NCBI GenBank assembly: GCA_038235165.1
Contig: JBBSUG010000004.1
Location: forward strand, 134,741-198,740
Origin: GCA-002050365 sp038235165
GTDB taxonomy: Bacteria; Acidobacteriota; Blastocatellia; Pyrinomonadales; Pyrinomonadaceae
DNA: 64,000 nucleotides
Reading direction: 5' to 3'
Below the pieces are notes generated by a model that was given only the letters and a program-made list of their open reading frames with translations, was not told the origin of the DNA and did no database searches. The position numbers were made by a program, and so were the translations under genes. Of this stretch, positions 42,900-50,358 are shown in pieces; positions within the stretch are counted from its first letter, which is position 1; each line of letters starts with the position of its first letter.

Positions 42900-45413
42900 T
42901 CACTGAACGGTTAGAACAACTGCCACCTCGCCGAACTTCGGTTCGGGAACAATTTGTTCGCCGAACGATTGGTCGGCGAGAAATCGCTCGGTGTCCTCAA
43001 AACACATCGGTTTTGAGAAAAGATAACCCTGCGCGCCTTCACATTTCAATTTTTTGAGTTGTTTTAGCTGAACTTTGCTTTCGACACCTTCAGCGATAAC
43101 CTTCATTCCCATATTTCGCGCCAACATCATAATTATTTTAACAATTTCGACATTTTCGCCGACTTCGTTGATCGGGCTGATAAAGGAACGGTCAATTTTC
43201 AGGGTCGTGACCGGCAGCTGGAGCAAATAACTCAGATTGGAGTAACCCGTGCCGAAATCGTCAATATTTATCTCAATGCCGAGTTCACGCATTTGGTGAA
43301 GCATTTCCACCGCTTTTTCCTTGTGTTCGAAAAATACCGACTCGGTTATTTCGAGTTTGAGCAGGTGCGGCGGAAGTTTTGTTTCTATAAGAATTTTTTT
43401 TATGCGCTCGACCAAATCAGGTTGTGCAAACTGTTTGCACGAAAGATTAACGCTGACGAAATAAGGGGTTTCGTCAGTTAAATTTTTGTTGATGGATTCC
43501 ATTTGCGAACACGCACGGCGTAAAATCTGCTCGCCGAGCGTGTCAATTAAACCGATTTCCTCCGCCAGAGCGATGAATTTTCCGGGTGTCAGCAAACCCA
43601 GTTCTTTATGTTCCCAGCGGGCGAGAGCCTCAAAACCTTCAATCTTTTCCGTTATCAGAGAGTAAATCGGCTGGTAATAAACGGTCAGTTCGTCGCGGTC
43701 AACCGCCCGCCGCAAATCGGTTTCAATCTGCAAACTCGCTTTGACGGCTTCGTGCATATTTTGGTCGAAAACTTCGTGACGGGATTTACCTGCACGTTTT
43801 GCCTGGTACATTGCCGTATCTGCGTCGCGCATCATATCTTCGGAGGTCAAATGATTGTCCGAACGATGCAGGATTCCGATACTCGCTGAACTGTAAATTT
43901 CGTGTCCGCTCAAATTAAACGGCATCGCAAATTTGTCTAACAGACGTTCGGCAATGCCGATAACTTCTTCTGTCTGATAACTTCCTTCAACCAAAATAGT
44001 AAATTCATCGCCGCCGAGCCGCGCGACAATATCATTTGGTCGCAAACATTCGCGCAGTCTTCCGGCAATGCCGATCAGAAGCTGATCGCCGATTAAATGT
44101 CCCAAACTGTCATTGACAACCTTGAACCGGTCGAGATCAATAAACAAAATGCTGACTTTATAATCGAGATTATGCTCGTTTTTTTGGAGTGCCTGTTCAA
44201 GCCGCGCGAGAAAATACGCCCGGTTCGGCAGCCCGGTTAAAGCGTCGTGGCGAGCTTCGTACTGAAGTTTTTCCTCGGCTGATTTTTTCTCCGTGATGTC
44301 CTGTATTTGGAAAATTAAATTCGGATGTTCCGAATCCTCGCCGCCGTCGATGGAGACGCTCCAGGAACCCCAGACGGTCTTGTTGTCTTTGTGAAGATAG
44401 CGCTGCTCCATCTGGCAGGTCGGCTTTTTGCCGGTTCGCAATTCGTTGATTCTAATGAGCGTGTCGCCCAAATCTTCGGGAAAAAGCATTGATTGAAAAT
44501 TCGTTGATAGGAAATCTTCCTCCGTGTAACCCAAAATCTCACACAGAGCGCAATTTACTTTGAGCCAGTTTCCCGAAGCCGAAACCAGCGCAATGCCAAT
44601 CGGCGCGTAATCGAACGCACTGCGAAAACGGGCTTCGGATTCGCGCAGTGCGTTTGATTGTGCCTGTGCCGTTGCCGCGTGCATTTCGGCAGTTTCGGCT
44701 TGCTGCGTCGCCATCTCCACATTTTTCATATACATCCGGTAGGTCAAGTACATAAAAAAGATGATCGGAAAAACCGCTATGACCACGCCGAAACCAATTA
44801 GATCGGTTAATTGCAGCAGAACACCGGCACCGACTGCGCCGACAAAATAAGTGATAAACAGCCAGACATATTTAGTTTTCCAGGTTTCCCAAAGCGGTTT
44901 GTCGCCTTTCAGCCCGCCGTAAATCGAAGCGAAAGTGGTGCTGACGATAAATTGTGTCAGAGCCATTACCGACAGCGCAACGATGAAATTATCTAAATCT
45001 TCGCCCTGCCCGTGTAGTTGTTTTTCGGTGTAAAGACCGAATAATTTGAGCATCCAGACGACAGAGGTCGTCGAAAATGCCATCGCTGCAACATTAAAAA
45101 AGACAGTAATTTTTTTCTTGCAGAAACGCCGCGACGAGAAAAATGCTTCGACCGCTGCCAGCACGACGGCAACTTCGCCGCCGTATATCAGCAGCGCGAG
45201 AAAAATAAATGTATCCGAAAGGGCAATGTGTGATTTGTATCTCGGAATCTCAAGTGTGATGCGTGAGCCTAAACCAATCGTAAGACCGAACAGGATGAGA
45301 AATTTGAGGTCGAGTTTTTCAAGCGGCAAGCTGTACAGCGCACTCGCTAAACACGCAAAACCCGCTGCGAGAATGACCAGCATATAGTTTTTGGTTCTCG
45401 ATGGCGTGTTCAT
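42900..45413 (-). CDS. Membrane-bound PAS-GGDEF-EAL cyclic-di-GMP enzyme
   Basis: An 837-residue inner-membrane signalling protein. About seven N-terminal helices (to about residue 225, a MASE-like sensor) are followed by a short coiled coil (MATQQAETAEMHAATAQAQSN), a PAS domain (FRSAFDYAPIGIALVSASGN to QIQDITEKKSAEE, about 260-390), a GGDEF domain with intact RLGGDEF near 464, and an EAL domain with intact EALARWEH near 594, NLSCKQFAQPDL, DDFGTGYSNLSYL and KIDRSFI. Both synthase and phosphodiesterase motifs look functional. The ATG at 45413 is chosen; a GTG eight codons upstream is possible. No partner genes are apparent. Confidence 0.88.
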   Translation of the reverse strand: MNTPSRTKNYMLVILAAGFACLASALYSLPLEKLDLKFLILFGLTIGLGSRITLEIPRYKSHIALSDTFIFLALLIYGGEVAVVLAAVEAFFSSRRFCKKKITVFFNVAAMAFSTTSVVWMLKLFGLYTEKQLHGQGEDLDNFIVALSVMALTQFIVSTTFASIYGGLKGDKPLWETWKTKYVWLFITYFVGAVGAGVLLQLTDLIGFGVVIAVFPIIFFMYLTYRMYMKNVEMATQQAETAEMHAATAQAQSNALRESEARFRSAFDYAPIGIALVSASGNWLKVNCALCEILGYTEEDFLSTNFQSMLFPEDLGDTLIRINELRTGKKPTCQMEQRYLHKDNKTVWGSWSVSIDGGEDSEHPNLIFQIQDITEKKSAEEKLQYEARHDALTGLPNRAYFLARLEQALQKNEHNLDYKVSILFIDLDRFKVVNDSLGHLIGDQLLIGIAGRLRECLRPNDIVARLGGDEFTILVEGSYQTEEVIGIAERLLDKFAMPFNLSGHEIYSSASIGILHRSDNHLTSEDMMRDADTAMYQAKRAGKSRHEVFDQNMHEAVKASLQIETDLRRAVDRDELTVYYQPIYSLITEKIEGFEALARWEHKELGLLTPGKFIALAEEIGLIDTLGEQILRRACSQMESINKNLTDETPYFVSVNLSCKQFAQPDLVERIKKILIETKLPPHLLKLEITESVFFEHKEKAVEMLHQMRELGIEINIDDFGTGYSNLSYLLQLPVTTLKIDRSFISPINEVGENVEIVKIIMMLARNMGMKVIAEGVESKVQLKQLKKLKCEGAQGYLFSKPMCFEDTERFLADQSFGEQIVPEPKFGEVAVVLTVQ

Positions 45414-45545
45414 AGAAAGAGAAATACGGAGAAACACTGAAGAGTTTTCAGCGATTTGAAAGGTAAGGAGGTAAAATTAGTTTTGAGAGTAAAAACCGTC
45501 ATCTATATTCTCAAAAAACCATTGTAAATCACAAAATGAAAAAGA

Positions 45546-45566
45546 GGATTTCCGCAAATCCTTTTT
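45546..45566 (-). terminator. Short hairpin behind the GNAT remnant
   Basis: GGATTT (45546-45551) and AAATCC (45556-45561) pair around CCGC, flanked by A-rich and T-rich runs on both sides, so it may end transcription arriving from the subtilase gene. Confidence 0.4.
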
Positions 45567-45609
45567 AATTATGAATGATAAAAATTTGTTTGTCTATTGT
45601 TTTTTTTGG

Positions 45610-45819
45610 CTAAACAAAAATAGTTTTACAACTGTCGGTATTTCTATAAACGGCTTTTTCAAAACTGCGGTGTGCGTTTTTGAAATCTGCGTTAGATAGA
45701 AGACAAATATTTTGTTTATGTTTCAATAATTCCGCGCTGAGTTTTGCCAGACAATTTGACCCGGCACCCTGACCGCGAATTTCCGGGGCAACGTAAATTC
45801 CTTTTCCCTTTCTAAAATC
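45610..45819 (-). pseudogene. GNAT acetyltransferase remnant fused in frame behind the subtilase stop
   Basis: Directly after the TAG of the subtilase gene the same frame codes for 69 residues up to a TAG at 45610. The peptide holds GKGIYVAPEIRGQGAGSNCL then LAKLSAELLKHK, ICLLSNADFKNAHRSFEKAV, the acetyl-CoA-binding loop and C-terminal half of a GNAT acetyltransferase (V.PE.RG.G.GS, followed by CLL.N..N..A...YEK). The N-terminal half is missing and there is no start codon, so it is a decayed or truncated copy. It explains nearly all of the 400-base gap between the two neighbouring genes. Confidence 0.7.
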
Positions 45820-48357
45820 CTAGTTATCGCCGTAAATTGAACCGCCGCTCGTAGTTGCCATCGTGCTGTCGCTGATCAAAACGCCGTCGCTGACGAGAAC
45901 GCCGTCACTGATCAGAACGCCGTCGCCGAACATTTGCCCGTCGCTGATCAAAACACCGTCGCTGATCAAAGCGCTGGACGCGCAGAAAGTGGAACCGCTG
46001 TCTAAAACAGTGCCGTCGCTCGTCAAAACATTATCGATAATACTGAGACCGGTCGAGAGAAAATTGCTGTTGAATACGAAATTGCCTGACGCGTTGCTGA
46101 TGACACCTTTATCAAACCACGAATCATTTCGATAAGCCGGATGAAAATTACCGGCTAACTGCTGTCCTTTCAAAAGCGTGTAGTTTGTCAAAATGCCTTG
46201 CGCCCAAGCGAAAGTCGTGCCGTTCAGCGTTGTTTGAACCGCCGGAAAAGCCGTGCCGTTCGCCAGCAGACTCATTCCCGAAGTTGCCGACGTGTTGAAA
46301 TTGATGTCTGTCCGATACGCTTTGGCGAGCCGCACCGCACCTTCGATATTTAACTGTCCCGCGCCCTGTTCGAGCATATTGTAACCGTTCAAAGGCTGGG
46401 CAGTATATTCAAAAATCATTTTTACCATCTGCGGTGTCAGATTCGGATTGACCTGAAAAAGCAGAGCCGCCGCGCCCGTCACGACCGGTGTCGCCATCGA
46501 AGTTCCGCTCATATAAAGCATACTGTCGTCGGCAGTCGAATCAAGCGACGAATCGGACAAATTCGGGTAATGCGTAACTAAATAGCTCGATGATTTGGCT
46601 TTCGCCGAGATGATTTTGTTGCCGGGGGCGACGACATCGGGTTTAATCGCGTTGTCGAATACTTTGTCGCCGTTTGAGTTAGTGTAGAAACTGCGTGTCG
46701 GACCGTGCGAACTGAACGTCGCCATCAAGTCGTCGGTGCGCGAATCGGTATCTTTTGTGTTGACTGCGCCGACCGTCAAAACCGACGGATCATTTCCCGG
46801 CGAATGAATGTGTCCGTAAAGCTTATTTCCATCCGAATCTTTGCCTTCGTTACCGGCAGCAGCGATTACCAAAACGCCGAGTGCCGTTAATTCCTGCACC
46901 TTGCGGTTGACCGGATCGTTCGTGTAAGAATCAATTGCCAAACCGCCGAGACTCAAATTAACGACGCGAATGTTGTAGGTCGTGCGGTTGGCGATCAGCC
47001 ATTGCAGCGCGTCGAGCAGCCATGACGATTTGCCCTTACCTTCGCCGTCCAAAACTTTCAGATTGATGAGATTGGCATTCGGGGCAATTCCGCGATACGC
47101 GCCGCTGTTTCTCTCGGAGTTTCCAGCGACGATGCCGGCGACGTGTGTGCCGTGACCGTAATCGTCATCGGTTGAATTTGTTGAAGTGACGAAATTTTTA
47201 TTAAAGACAATGCGGCTCGCGGTTGCGGTCTTAAAATTTTTGTGCGAGACGAGCATCCCGGAATCAACAATCGCTACGCCGATTCCGCTGCCGTCGAGAG
47301 TATATGCCGGACGACCGGCGATTGCGGGTTGGCTGCGCGTCGTATTTACGCCGGTCGCATTTTCCAGATGACCAAGCGAATTGAGAGTTCTGTCAGGCGA
47401 CAAATAATTAATCGTGCCGCTCTGGGCGATGGCTTCGATTGCCGAAACCGGCAGATTGACGAGCAGCGTATCGGTGTCGCCCACGCGGTCTTGCAAATGC
47501 ACATTGTTTTGCGCCAAAATTGTCCGCAGCGTTTGATCGTCAGCGTCTTTGGCTTGAATAATTACATCAGCGCGTTTTTTGCCCGTCGGGTCATTTTGCA
47601 TCATTTCGCGCAAATCCGGCGAAACAATATCGCCGCGAAAACCTTCGCCGGAAGCAGATTTCCCCGCTGTATTTTCCGCATCGCCGCTTTGTGTTTCGCC
47701 GATGGTCAGCGTTTCAAACAGAGACGAAATTTCGGCGGTGACGGCAATCTTTTCAGCGTAGGCGGTATTTGAAGTTCCGCCGATGATGCGAAACTTATTC
47801 TGCCGCAAAGCGTCGGTCAAAACATCATTAACCTGCGAACTGCCGATAAAATTGGTCAGTTCGTCAATAAACAAAATAACTTCACCGTTTGAAGCGGCGA
47901 GTTCGTTGAAAATTCTTTCGATGCTCTGCGAAACATTCTTTCTATTTTCAGCATTCGAGAAAAGCGTCGCGGTTTCGAGTTTGAGAATACGTTTGCCGCG
48001 CAGACTTGCCGGAACATCGCCTTTGGCGATTCTCAGCGCGAGTTGCTCAACGACAAGTTCCTGACTTTTACCTTTATCGTCCAGAATCACCGGCTGTTTC
48101 AAACTGTCGCCCGCCAACATTTTTATCAAACGATTTGTTTCGCCTTCAAAATTTGCCAGACCGCGCACCCTGCCGCTGCGTGAAAGCTGCGTCAAATCGC
48201 TCGTCAAACCGTTCAGTGCCGGGGTATCAACCGTTTTTCGATTTGTCGTGCCGGCGAATATGCCGACTGTAAAAATGTTCGTAAAAATAAACGAACACAA
48301 AATTGCAAAACCGAATGTTTTTGTCAAGAAGGAGTTTTTTTGTTTGTTATACTGCAT
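45820..48357 (-). CDS. Secreted S8 subtilisin-like protease with a Clp-ATPase-like N-terminal domain
   Basis: An 845-residue exported protein. After a Sec signal (FGFAILCSFIFTNIFTVGIFA) residues about 50-235 align by eye with the first AAA domain of ClpA/B/C: RVRGLANFEGETNRLIKML, LALRIAKGDVPASLRGKRIL, IERIFNELA, EVILFIDELTNFIG (a Walker-B-like strand) and IIGGTSNTAYAEKI. The Walker A is gone (LDDKGKSQE), so ATP use is unlikely. Residues about 265-330 look like an inhibitor_I9-type prodomain (ADVIIQAKDADDQTLRTILA). The S8 domain has its triad in IVDSGM (Asp near 364), GHGTHVAG (His near 402) and SGTSMATP (Ser near 618). The last 40 residues carry VLISDG-type repeats. The role of the Clp-like part is unknown. 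Confidence 0.88.
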   Translation of the reverse strand: MQYNKQKNSFLTKTFGFAILCSFIFTNIFTVGIFAGTTNRKTVDTPALNGLTSDLTQLSRSGRVRGLANFEGETNRLIKMLAGDSLKQPVILDDKGKSQELVVEQLALRIAKGDVPASLRGKRILKLETATLFSNAENRKNVSQSIERIFNELAASNGEVILFIDELTNFIGSSQVNDVLTDALRQNKFRIIGGTSNTAYAEKIAVTAEISSLFETLTIGETQSGDAENTAGKSASGEGFRGDIVSPDLREMMQNDPTGKKRADVIIQAKDADDQTLRTILAQNNVHLQDRVGDTDTLLVNLPVSAIEAIAQSGTINYLSPDRTLNSLGHLENATGVNTTRSQPAIAGRPAYTLDGSGIGVAIVDSGMLVSHKNFKTATASRIVFNKNFVTSTNSTDDDYGHGTHVAGIVAGNSERNSGAYRGIAPNANLINLKVLDGEGKGKSSWLLDALQWLIANRTTYNIRVVNLSLGGLAIDSYTNDPVNRKVQELTALGVLVIAAAGNEGKDSDGNKLYGHIHSPGNDPSVLTVGAVNTKDTDSRTDDLMATFSSHGPTRSFYTNSNGDKVFDNAIKPDVVAPGNKIISAKAKSSSYLVTHYPNLSDSSLDSTADDSMLYMSGTSMATPVVTGAAALLFQVNPNLTPQMVKMIFEYTAQPLNGYNMLEQGAGQLNIEGAVRLAKAYRTDINFNTSATSGMSLLANGTAFPAVQTTLNGTTFAWAQGILTNYTLLKGQQLAGNFHPAYRNDSWFDKGVISNASGNFVFNSNFLSTGLSIIDNVLTSDGTVLDSGSTFCASSALISDGVLISDGQMFGDGVLISDGVLVSDGVLISDSTMATTSGGSIYGDN
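45861..45990 (-). repeat. Tandem 18-base coding repeat (ISDGVL) at the subtilase C-terminus
   Basis: Seven variants of an 18-base unit (plus strand GTCGCTGATCAAAACGCC) encode ALISDG, VLISDG, QMFGDG, VLISDG, VLVSDG and VLISDS. The copies differ mainly at third positions, so the protein repeat is under selection. It is coding sequence rather than a CRISPR or iteron array. Confidence 0.75.
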
Positions 48358-48540
48358 AATTATTGTTTCGGTAAAAGTTCCGGCAAAACGATATTTGCCG
48401 CTGTTGCTTTTGCAACGCTTATGCCAAATAGTTAAACCAACGAATGATTGGGTTTAAGTGATTATATCGGATGTTTTAGAAATAAATACTCGGTCAAATT
48501 GACGGTACAAATCGTTCAATATGACCGAATTTTTACAAAT

Positions 48541-48570
48541 AAAAAAGGGAAAGTCCGCCAAGACTTTCCC
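48541..48570 (-). terminator. Rho-independent terminator of mdh
   Basis: Read on the minus strand, GGGAAAGT and ACTTTCCC (48547-48570) pair perfectly around an eight-base loop and are followed by six T. It lies 25 bases behind the mdh stop. Confidence 0.88.
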
Positions 48571-48594
48571 TTAAAACTTGAATTATTAGATCAG

Positions 48595-49527
48595 TTAAAC
48601 GCCGAGAATATCAACTAATTCCTGTACTGCGCCCGCCGATTTTTGCAGAGCGGCGCGTTCGTCGCTGGTCAGCGAGATTTCGATGATTTGCTCAACGCCG
48701 TCTTTGCCGAGTTTGCACGGCACACCGACGAACAAATTGTTGATGCCGTATTCGCCTTCGAGATAAACGGCGCACGGCAGAATTTTCTTTTTGTCTTTTA
48801 AGATCGCTTCCGCCATTTCGACCGCGCCCAAACTCGGAGCGTAATAAGCCGAGCCGGTTTTGAGTAATCCGACGATTTCCGCGCCGCCGTTTGCAGTGCG
48901 CTTGAGAATTTCGTCAATTTGTTCTTTCGGCAGGAGTTCGGTGACGGGAATCCCGGCGCACGTCGAATAGCGTGGCAGCGGAACCATCGTGTCGCCGTGT
49001 CCGCCGAGAACGAACGCCGTCACATTTTCAACCGAAACATTTAACGCTTCCGCCAAAAAACAGCGCATTCGTGCCGAATCCAAAACGCCCGCCATTCCCA
49101 TTACGCGGTTTTTCGGGAAGCCCGAACGCTTAAACGCCACTTGCGCCATCGCGTCGAGCGGATTTGAAACGATAATTAGAAAAGCGTCGAGCGAATACTT
49201 CGCTACTTCTTCGGTTACTTTGCCAACGATGTCGGAGTTGGTTTTGAGCAAATCGTCACGGCTCATTCCCGGTTTGCGCGGCAGTCCGGCGGTGATAATG
49301 ACGACATCCGAATCCTTTGTTTCCTCGTAAGAATTTGCTCCGACGACTTTGACATCAAACCCGTCAATCGGTGCAGCTTGCATCAAATCGAGCGATTTGC
49401 CCTGCGGCGTTCCTTCGACAATATCTACCAAAACGACATCTGCCAATTCTTTGCTGGCGATCCAGTGCGCGGCGGTCGCGCCGACATTGCCCGCGCCGAC
49501 GACCGTAATTTTATTGCGTCTAATCAT
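48595..49527 (-). CDS. mdh: Malate dehydrogenase (LDH-like type)
   Basis: A 310-residue NAD-dependent enzyme converting malate and oxaloacetate in the TCA cycle. The Rossmann motif VVGAGNVGATAA lies at 10-20, the specificity loop is GLPRKPGMSRDDLLKTN (Arg pair and the substrate Arg near 85-95), and IIVSNPLDAM lies near 120; the catalytic Asp is near 150 (GVLDSARMR) and the His near 176 (GGHGDTM). The length and the RKPGMSRDDL loop mark malate rather than lactate specificity, the MDH type 3 of many bacteria. A GAGGA ribosome-binding site and a terminator make it a single-gene unit, next to other TCA genes only at a distance of 6 kb (sdh). Confidence 0.94.
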   Translation of the reverse strand: MIRRNKITVVGAGNVGATAAHWIASKELADVVLVDIVEGTPQGKSLDLMQAAPIDGFDVKVVGANSYEETKDSDVVIITAGLPRKPGMSRDDLLKTNSDIVGKVTEEVAKYSLDAFLIIVSNPLDAMAQVAFKRSGFPKNRVMGMAGVLDSARMRCFLAEALNVSVENVTAFVLGGHGDTMVPLPRYSTCAGIPVTELLPKEQIDEILKRTANGGAEIVGLLKTGSAYYAPSLGAVEMAEAILKDKKKILPCAVYLEGEYGINNLFVGVPCKLGKDGVEQIIEISLTSDERAALQKSAGAVQELVDILGV

Positions 49528-49617
49528 AATTTTTAAGTCCTCTCTTTTAATAATTGTGTTTGATAAAAGAATTTATTTTGTCATAATTGAGGGCAAACGG
49601 CAAAAGAGCCGAAATTT

Positions 49618-50232
49618 TTGGAGGAAAAAGTTACGACCGCGTTGCCGAAACATAAATACAGTTTGACGGAATACTTTGAAATTGAGCGGGATTCAGCGGA
49701 AAAGTTTGAATGTTGTGACGGGAATATTTGGGCAATGGCAGGCGCGAGTCCGGTTCACGAGAGAATTGTTTCAAATGCGATTTTTCATTTGCGAACAGTT
49801 CTTACCCGGAAATGTTCAGTTTTCGGCTCGAACTCAAAGGTCAAAGTTCCGGTTTATCCGCCGTATCGTTATCCCGATCTGTCGGTTTACTGCGGCGAAG
49901 GAATTTATGAAACGATGGCCGGTTTGGACGTTTTAACCAATCCGCAAATGCTCATCGAAGTTCTTTCACCTTCGACCGAAGCCTTTGATCGCGGCGACAA
50001 GTTCAGATATTACAAATCAATTCCGAGTTTTACCGAATATTTGTTGATTGCGGCAACTCGTCCGTATGTTATGCAGTATATCAAACAGAATGAACACGAA
50101 TGGGTTCAGCGCGAGGCAATTGGTTTGGACGGGAAATTGTTCTTGCCGGCTTTTGAAGTTGAAATTTTGCTCTCGGAAATTTATCTGGACGTGGGTTTTC
50201 CGCCCGAAGAGAAAAAATTGTTCAGCATTTGA
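49618..50232 (+). CDS. Uma2 family (DUF820) nuclease-like protein, second copy
   Basis: About 200 residues of a Uma2 nuclease-like protein with all core motifs: YSLTEYFEIERDSAEKFECCDGNIWAMAG, HERIVSNAIFHLR, YPPYRYPDLSVYCG (the PD), NPQMLIEVLSPSTEAFDRGDKF, and YKSIPSFTEYLLIA. The start is odd. The frame opens with TTG at 49618, but a strong GGAGG sits at 49620-49624 inside it, and the codon that aligns with the start of the sdh-linked copy (MTALL) is ACG at 49633. Either TTG or ACG initiates, or the ATG has been lost. The gene ends at a strong two-way terminator shared with the convergent kinase gene. Confidence 0.82.
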   Translation: MEEKVTTALPKHKYSLTEYFEIERDSAEKFECCDGNIWAMAGASPVHERIVSNAIFHLRTVLTRKCSVFGSNSKVKVPVYPPYRYPDLSVYCGEGIYETMAGLDVLTNPQMLIEVLSPSTEAFDRGDKFRYYKSIPSFTEYLLIAATRPYVMQYIKQNEHEWVQREAIGLDGKLFLPAFEVEILLSEIYLDVGFPPEEKKLFSI

Positions 50233-50280
50233 TAATTAAAATACAGTGGCTCATACGAAGTGAAAAACATTTTCCTGCAA

Positions 50281-50319
50281 AAAAGCGGCGTGTTCATAAA
50301 CTATGAACACGCCGCTTTT
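50281..50319. terminator. Strong two-way terminator between the Uma2 and Wzc-like genes
   Basis: AAAAGCGGCGTGTTCATA (50281-50298) pairs perfectly over 18 bases with its inverted copy (50302-50319) around AAC, with A runs before and T runs after, between two convergent genes. Confidence 0.9.
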
Positions 50320-50358
50320 TCTGTTTCGGATGACGGCAATTGCACCTGCGATGCTGAA

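Noticed and set aside
45861..45990. Evenly spaced 18-base repeats that could look like a CRISPR or iteron array
   Set aside because: They are in frame, have no spacers, and encode a hexapeptide repeat of the subtilase.
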